In this document: positions 6,687-10,402 of the stretch, piece after piece
Layout of the letters: each line of letters begins with the position of its first letter
How positions within the stretch are numbered: the first letter of the stretch is position 1
Assembly (NCBI GenBank): GCA_003161195.1
Contig: PMOV01000211.1
Span: forward strand, 1,679-12,080
Source: Acidobacteriota bacterium
GTDB lineage: Bacteria; Acidobacteriota; Terriglobia; Acidiferrales; UBA7541
Length of the DNA: 10,402 nucleotides
Reading direction: 5' to 3'
Made by a program: the position numbers and the translations under genes
Notes under the pieces: model-generated
Seen by the model: only the letters and a program-made list of their open reading frames with translations
Database searches by the model: none
Told to the model about the DNA's origin: nothing

Positions 6687-9383
6687 CTATTTGCGGCTTA
6701 TAAAATAAAGATCGGCGTGGCCGCTGGGGCGAGCGTAAATGACGGTGGAAAGATCGCGAGAGAAATCGTAGGCGTTGCCGCCGGTGACCAGCGGAAAGGC
6801 GAAAGGTAGCTGCAGGGCGACTTTGGGCAGGCCGATGACTTTGCCGTCCTGCCAAGCCTGGCGGTAGATGGTGACATCCTTGCGCGAGGGGATGGCGTAC
6901 AGGAAGGATTTGCCATCACGGTCCAAGACGACGCCGAAGGTGACCACACCGGGCACCAAGATGGTGCAGGATTTCTGCGCCAGGGAATATTCGTAGATGC
7001 CGATTTTTTCGCCGCTGGCGATCAAGGTCATGAGATATTTTCCGTCGGGTGAGACGCCAAACCCCCAGCCGCAGCCTTCGGCAACTTTCTCTGGCGCTGA
7101 CCAATCGGCGTTTTCTTTCGAGATGGTGAATCCGGCTACGCCTTTCTCGACGGAATTCACATAAAAAGCATTCTGATCGGGACTCCACATCACGTTTTGC
7201 AACGTGCCGCCGGTCCAAGTGAAGGTACGCATGCCGCTGCCATCGGCCCCGGCAATGTAGACCTTTGAGGGCTTGCCCGCCTCTTCCGTGAAAAACGCGA
7301 GGTGGAAATTGTCGGGCGCCCAGTTGGCGGTAGCCAAGGTTCCGGAAGGGACGATGCGCACTTTGTTGCTGCCATCGATATCCGCGGTCCAGAGTTCGTT
7401 GCGATCACGGGCGGGGATGGTGATGTACATAACGTGCTTGCCGTCCGGCGAAATGGCAGGCTGGGTGGCGTTTTCCGCGGCAATATCCGTTGACTGCTTG
7501 GTGCGGGGGTTGTAGGCAGTGAGGAAGCCGGAGTCCTTGCCATTGACGATGTACATGCCTTTGCCTGACGGGTCGGGCATCGGCGACTTGTCCGGGCCAG
7601 GGCCAAAGGTCACTTGCGTGAGCGCTTTGTCTTGCAAATCAAACTTCCAGATGTTGGTTAGGCCACTGACGGTGCGGCTGAAGAGAATACTTTTCCCGGG
7701 CTCCGACCAAACCAGACCTTCGAGTTCTGCGGGAACTTCGCCTAAATCACTGGCAGCACCTTTGCTCATGTCCACATCGTAGGCGTGAAGCGTTTCGATT
7801 GCGGAGACGCCATTAGCGGCGGCCACGAACAAATGCTTACCGTCCGGAAACGGCAAGATGCGTCGCACCGGTAGCGAGGTCCGCTCGAAGGCGAATACCT
7901 GTTCCTCGCCCATGCCGTCGCGATTGGCGCGAAATACGGCGCGCGTTCCTACCTTTGTGTAGTAAACCGCAGTGCCGTCGGTGGAAGGCGTTAGGTTTTG
8001 TCCGACTACGACACGGTGGGCGGGTCCGCCGAGCGTGGGCACGGCCCAAGATTCATCTCTCCCGAAGACGCGGGCGTAATAGATTTCGGTGCCGTCGGCG
8101 GAAAAATTGGAGATTACTTTTTCGCCTTCATCGCTGGTGAGTTGCAGCGGCTCACCGCCGGTGGAAAGCATGACAAAGACTTGCGAGACGCCGGATACGG
8201 GCGAGTCGAAGGCCACGGTGTGGCCGTCTGGCGAAAGATGAGCGCGGCCCATGGGCTTATCCCAGTGGCTGATTTGGGTGATCTTGGCGGGTTCGTTGGA
8301 GGTTTTCAGGCCACTCAGAAAGTGATAGGCGGCGAGGGCCAAGGCTAACACCGCGACCGCGCCGATGCCCGCGACGATGTATTTTGAGGACCTACTGGCT
8401 GACGCACTTTGCACGGGCATGGTGGCGCTGGAGCCGCTTGCGTGCACGCCGGAGGCTTGGATGGCTGCGACGGTGGCGGAAGAGGATATGCGGCCGGAAC
8501 TGGAATCCCGGCGCAAGCGCTTTAAGTCCGTGTGAATATCGGCGGCGGAGCGGTAACGGAGATCACGGTCTTTTTCTAGCGCTTTGTCGATGATGCGCTC
8601 GAGTTCGGCGGGCACCTCGGGATTGAGGCGCACGGCAGGTGTAGCGTCGCCATCGAGAATGGCTTTGAAAATTACGCCCGACGTGTCGCCACGGAAAGGC
8701 AAGGTGCCGGTGGACATTTCATACAGTACGGCGCCGAAGGAAAATAGGTCGGTGCGGGCGTCGAGTTCTTTGCCGCGCACCTGTTCAGGAGACATGTAGG
8801 CGATGGTGCCGAGGGTGCTGCCGGGGCTGGTGAGCTGCTGGGCGTCCATTTCGACGGTGCCGAGAGTGTTGCCGGTCGCCGTAGAGCCTTTTACCGCGGT
8901 GACCTTGGCGAGGCCGAAGTCTAGAATTTTGGCGTGACCGCGCTCGGTGACGAAGATGTTGGCGGGCTTGATGTCGCGATGGATGATGCCTTTGGTGTGC
9001 GCCGCGTCGAGAGCATCGGAGATTTCCGTGGCCAGCGCGACGAGAGTTTCCATTTCCATGGGGCGGCCGGCGATGCGATGTTTCAGGGTGGCACCCTCGA
9101 GCAGTTCCATAGCGATGAAGGCTTGGCCCTCTTCTTCGCCGATGTCGTGAATGGTGCAGATGTTTGGGTGATTGAGGGCCGAAGCGGCTTGCGCTTCGCG
9201 CTGGAAGCGCGCGAGGGATTGCGGGTCGTTCGAGACTTCGTCGGGTAGGAATTTGAGGGCTACGAAGCGATGCAGGCGGGTGTCTTCGGCTTTGTAGACA
9301 ATGCCCATGCCACCGCCGCCGAGTTTTTCGAGAATGCGGTAGTGGGAGATGACTCTGCCAAGCAGGGCGTCAGTATCAGACAT
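6687..9383 (-). CDS. Transmembrane Ser/Thr protein kinase with C-terminal TolB/PD40-like propeller
   Basis: The 898-residue product is a Hanks-type kinase that should phosphorylate proteins on Ser/Thr in the cytoplasm and sense something outside the membrane. The kinase domain (about 15-290) is complete: Gly-rich loop LGGGGMGIVYK (21-31), ATP-binding K44 (VALKFLP), catalytic HRDIKPANI (135-143; D137), DFG at 155-157, and SPE (198-200) in place of APE. The activation segment between DFG and SPE is long, with two LGT motifs (174-176, 191-193). A Ser-rich linker (293-333) leads to a single membrane helix (about 335-357). The remaining 540 residues are a periplasmic-type propeller with repeated SPDG-like turns, for example HLSPDGHTVAF, AISPDGKHVMYI and GVSPDGKYLMTL. 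The ATG has no Shine-Dalgarno, and a promoter nine bases upstream suggests a nearly leaderless mRNA. The gene for a small membrane protein follows 26 bases after the stop. Confidence 0.94.
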   Translation of the reverse strand: MSDTDALLGRVISHYRILEKLGGGGMGIVYKAEDTRLHRFVALKFLPDEVSNDPQSLARFQREAQAASALNHPNICTIHDIGEEEGQAFIAMELLEGATLKHRIAGRPMEMETLVALATEISDALDAAHTKGIIHRDIKPANIFVTERGHAKILDFGLAKVTAVKGSTATGNTLGTVEMDAQQLTSPGSTLGTIAYMSPEQVRGKELDARTDLFSFGAVLYEMSTGTLPFRGDTSGVIFKAILDGDATPAVRLNPEVPAELERIIDKALEKDRDLRYRSAADIHTDLKRLRRDSSSGRISSSATVAAIQASGVHASGSSATMPVQSASASRSSKYIVAGIGAVAVLALALAAYHFLSGLKTSNEPAKITQISHWDKPMGRAHLSPDGHTVAFDSPVSGVSQVFVMLSTGGEPLQLTSDEGEKVISNFSADGTEIYYARVFGRDESWAVPTLGGPAHRVVVGQNLTPSTDGTAVYYTKVGTRAVFRANRDGMGEEQVFAFERTSLPVRRILPFPDGKHLFVAAANGVSAIETLHAYDVDMSKGAASDLGEVPAELEGLVWSEPGKSILFSRTVSGLTNIWKFDLQDKALTQVTFGPGPDKSPMPDPSGKGMYIVNGKDSGFLTAYNPRTKQSTDIAAENATQPAISPDGKHVMYITIPARDRNELWTADIDGSNKVRIVPSGTLATANWAPDNFHLAFFTEEAGKPSKVYIAGADGSGMRTFTWTGGTLQNVMWSPDQNAFYVNSVEKGVAGFTISKENADWSAPEKVAEGCGWGFGVSPDGKYLMTLIASGEKIGIYEYSLAQKSCTILVPGVVTFGVVLDRDGKSFLYAIPSRKDVTIYRQAWQDGKVIGLPKVALQLPFAFPLVTGGNAYDFSRDLSTVIYARPSGHADLYFISRK

Positions 9384-9392
9384 TGGTGGCTC

Positions 9393-9421
9393 ATCTTAAG
9401 TTTGGTGGGGGCGCAAGTCAA
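9393..9421 (-). promoter_or_regulatory. Sigma70-like promoter of the kinase gene (leaderless spacing)
   Basis: On the minus strand, TTGACT (9421-9416) and TAAGAT (9398-9393) match the -35 and -10 consensus at five and four of six bases, with the optimal 17-base spacer. Initiation would be expected about seven bases on, near 9386, only about three bases before the ATG at 9383. This agrees with the absence of a Shine-Dalgarno sequence. Confidence 0.55.
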
Positions 9422-9438
9422 CGCGGGCGGAATCAAGA

Positions 9439-9515
9439 TGGTAGGCCCGTGGAGACTCGAACTCCAGACCTCTACCGTGTCAAGGTAGCGCTCTAACCAA
9501 CTGAGCTACGGGCCT
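9439..9515 (-). tRNA. tRNA-Val (anticodon GAC)
   Basis: The 77 bases read on the minus strand fold into a full cloverleaf. The acceptor stem AGGCCCG/CGGGCCT has 7 pairs. The D arm is GCTC-AGTTGGTTA-GAGC, the anticodon arm CTACC-TTGACAC-GGTAG, the variable loop AGGTC, and the T arm TGGAG-TTCGAGT-CTCCA. These are followed by discriminator A and an encoded CCA. T8 and the TTCGA T-loop core are conserved. The anticodon at loop positions 3-5 is GAC, which reads GUC and GUU valine codons. The CCTTGACA core matches E. coli tRNA-Val(GAC). The kinase gene follows on the same strand 55 bases later with no terminator between. Confidence 0.96.
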
Positions 9516-9527
9516 ACGGCGTGGTAA

Positions 9528-9536
9528 ATTTTAGCA
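9528..9536 (-). promoter_or_regulatory. Extended -10 promoter of tRNA-Val
   Basis: On the minus strand TGC-TAAAAT (9536 down to 9528) is an extended -10 element with a five-of-six hexamer. It predicts initiation near 9521, about six bases before the tRNA 5' end at 9515. The stretch up to the start site is C-rich (CCACGCC), as in many stable-RNA promoters. No clear -35 box is visible, which fits an extended -10 type. Confidence 0.5.
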
Positions 9537-9563
9537 CGTTGGCAGGCTGGCGTGCATAGGTGC

Positions 9564-9567
9564 GAGG
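9564..9567 (+). promoter_or_regulatory. Ribosome binding site choosing GTG 9574
   Basis: GAGG lies six bases before GTG 9574, good spacing. The alternative in-frame GTG at 9580 would have a 12-base spacer, so 9574 is preferred. Confidence 0.45.
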
Positions 9568-9573
9568 TTTTCC

Positions 9574-10230
9574 GTGCTGGTGACCATTGACGATGGGTTG
9601 CGGCAGAAGTGTCCGCGTGTCGCGCTCGGTTGCGTGCTCGCTACGGTTACAGCGCAGACTGCACCGCCGGAGCTTACCGCGGAACTTGCGGCTGTGGCAC
9701 AAAAGATTGCAAGCTTGCGCGAACCAACGGCGGTGCTGGAGTCGCCGGCGATTCTGGCCACGCGTCGCGGCTACAAAGCCCTGGGCAAGGATCCTGCGCG
9801 GTATCGCGGTTCGGCAGAGGCGTTGTTGCGGCGGGTGATTTCCGGAAAAGGGCTGCCGCAAATCAATGCGGTGGTGGATGCGATCAATCTGGTGTCCATT
9901 GAATGCCGGATGCCGATTGGTTTGTATGATCTGGCGCACGTCGATGGTGACGTAGTGTTTCGAGCTGGGCGCAGTGGCGAGAGCTACAAAGGTATTGGCA
10001 AATACGATTTGAATTTGGAAGGGCTGCCGCTATTTGCGGATGCGCTGGGGCCGCATGGGAGCGCAACTAGCGATTCAGAGCGGACCATGGTGACGGCGGA
10101 TACGAGTAGGGTGCTGGCAATTATTGTGGCCTTCGACGATGCCGGCGGCTTGGGGCGCTGGACGCAACGACTCGTTGGGCTGCTGGAGCGTTACGCAGAA
10201 GGACGCGAGTTCGTAACAACCAACGTGTGA
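9574..10230 (+). CDS. Stand-alone B3/4-domain protein (PheRS-beta-like tRNA-editing module)
   Basis: The B3/4 domain is the editing/tRNA-recognition module of the phenylalanyl-tRNA synthetase beta chain. Free-standing copies are widespread and suspected, mostly without proof, of clearing mischarged tRNA or binding amino acids. The 218-residue product has an N-terminal helical part (1-60). The conserved core follows: RGYKALGKDPARYRGSAEAL (65-84), LPQINAVVDAINLVSIECR (94-112), PIGLYDLAHVDGDV (114-127), then GSATSDSERTMVT (162-174) and SRVLAIIVAFDD (178-189), matching the end of the fold. No synthetase, anticodon-binding or membrane domain is present, and the length is normal for the stand-alone family. 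It starts at a GTG and is divergent from tRNA-Val, with 58 bases between them. The reaction and substrate are inferred from the family only. Confidence 0.82.
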   Translation: MLVTIDDGLRQKCPRVALGCVLATVTAQTAPPELTAELAAVAQKIASLREPTAVLESPAILATRRGYKALGKDPARYRGSAEALLRRVISGKGLPQINAVVDAINLVSIECRMPIGLYDLAHVDGDVVFRAGRSGESYKGIGKYDLNLEGLPLFADALGPHGSATSDSERTMVTADTSRVLAIIVAFDDAGGLGRWTQRLVGLLERYAEGREFVTTNV

Positions 10231-10261
10231 GCGATGGATGTTGCAATCCAGCCGGACAACT

Positions 10262-10402
10262 TCATTGCGAGACGGGTTCGGCAAGCTGCACTTCGTTGCC
10301 GGCGCGTACGCGGCGATCGAAGAAGCCGCGGGCGGCTAGCAACTCGGCGTTGAGCAAGGCTGCGCCGGCGGCGCCGCGGACTAGATTGTGCGAGAGCAGC
10401 GT
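10262..10402 (-). CDS. C-terminal end of probable aspartate-semialdehyde dehydrogenase (partial)
   Basis: The last 46 codons of a minus-strand gene run from the window edge to a TGA at 10264-10262. The visible part begins TLLSHNLVRGAAGAALLNAE, which resembles the conserved C-terminal segment of archaeal-type aspartate-semialdehyde dehydrogenase (typical form SHNTIRGAAG-S-LNAE). That enzyme makes aspartate semialdehyde for the lysine, threonine and methionine pathways. The catalytic Cys and His lie outside the window. N-acetyl-gamma-glutamyl-phosphate reductase has a related C-terminus (NLVKGAAGQA) and is the main alternative, but LNAELL favours the first. The gene converges on the B3/4 gene, with 31 bases between the stop codons. 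Confidence 0.6.
   Translation of the reverse strand, partial: TLLSHNLVRGAAGAALLNAELLAARGFFDRRVRAGNEVQLAEPVSQ

Noticed and set aside
6661..6855. Upstream extension of the 6046-6660 frame into the kinase gene
   Set aside because: The extra residues are Arg-rich and antisense-like in composition. The helix and domain are fully contained from the GTG at 6660.
7998..8348. Plus-strand 116-residue Gly-rich frame opposite the kinase propeller region
   Set aside because: The Gly/Asp richness is explained as the complement of the propeller repeats; it has no start signal or family match.
10235..10250. TGGAT-GTTGCA-ATCCA hairpin between the convergent B3/4 and dehydrogenase genes
   Set aside because: Only five pairs and no T tract on either strand. 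Too weak to call a terminator.

Overview
The window comes from a G+C-rich chromosome that is most likely acidobacterial. The main clue is a Hanks-type Ser/Thr kinase fused through one membrane segment to a TolB/PD40-like propeller, a typical Acidobacteriota architecture. The other genes fit this: an outer-membrane barrel protein with a diderm-type signal peptide, and zapA, greA and a two-GAF sigma54 activator. The assignment rests on recognised protein families, not on a marker gene. The layout is ordinary chromosome. I see no transposase, integrase, CRISPR array, phage gene or restriction system.

Left part (1-2464, plus strand): greA, an isoaspartyl peptidase/asparaginase of the Thr-nucleophile family, and an aldo/keto reductase lie head to tail with gaps of 67 and 51 bases. 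They could form one transcript, but they do not share an obvious pathway. Converging on them from the minus strand are zapA (2516-2806) and, upstream of it, a 723-residue FhlA-like activator (2891-5062) with two GAF domains, a sigma54-type AAA+ domain and a Fis-type helix-turn-helix. A strong 8-bp hairpin sits directly after the activator's stop codon.

Middle (5063-6660): a 146-base divergent region separates the activator from a secreted, probably outer-membrane barrel protein (5209-6036). Nine bases after that gene ends, a convergent minus-strand gene ends. It encodes a 204-residue single-pass membrane protein of unknown function (6046-6660) and lies directly behind the kinase gene.

Right part (6687-10402): the kinase/propeller gene (6687-9383, minus) has a well-spaced sigma70-like promoter so close to its ATG that the mRNA would be almost leaderless. 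Just upstream on the same strand is tRNA-Val(GAC), with encoded CCA and its own extended -10 promoter. Divergent from the tRNA is a stand-alone B3/4-domain protein, related to the editing/tRNA-binding module of PheRS beta. The window ends inside the 3' end of a minus-strand gene that looks like aspartate-semialdehyde dehydrogenase.

I found no clearly new system. The points most worth a second look are the kinase plus unknown membrane protein pair with its leaderless-type promoter, the FhlA-like activator with no visible sigma54 target, and the stand-alone B3/4 protein beside a tRNA gene.
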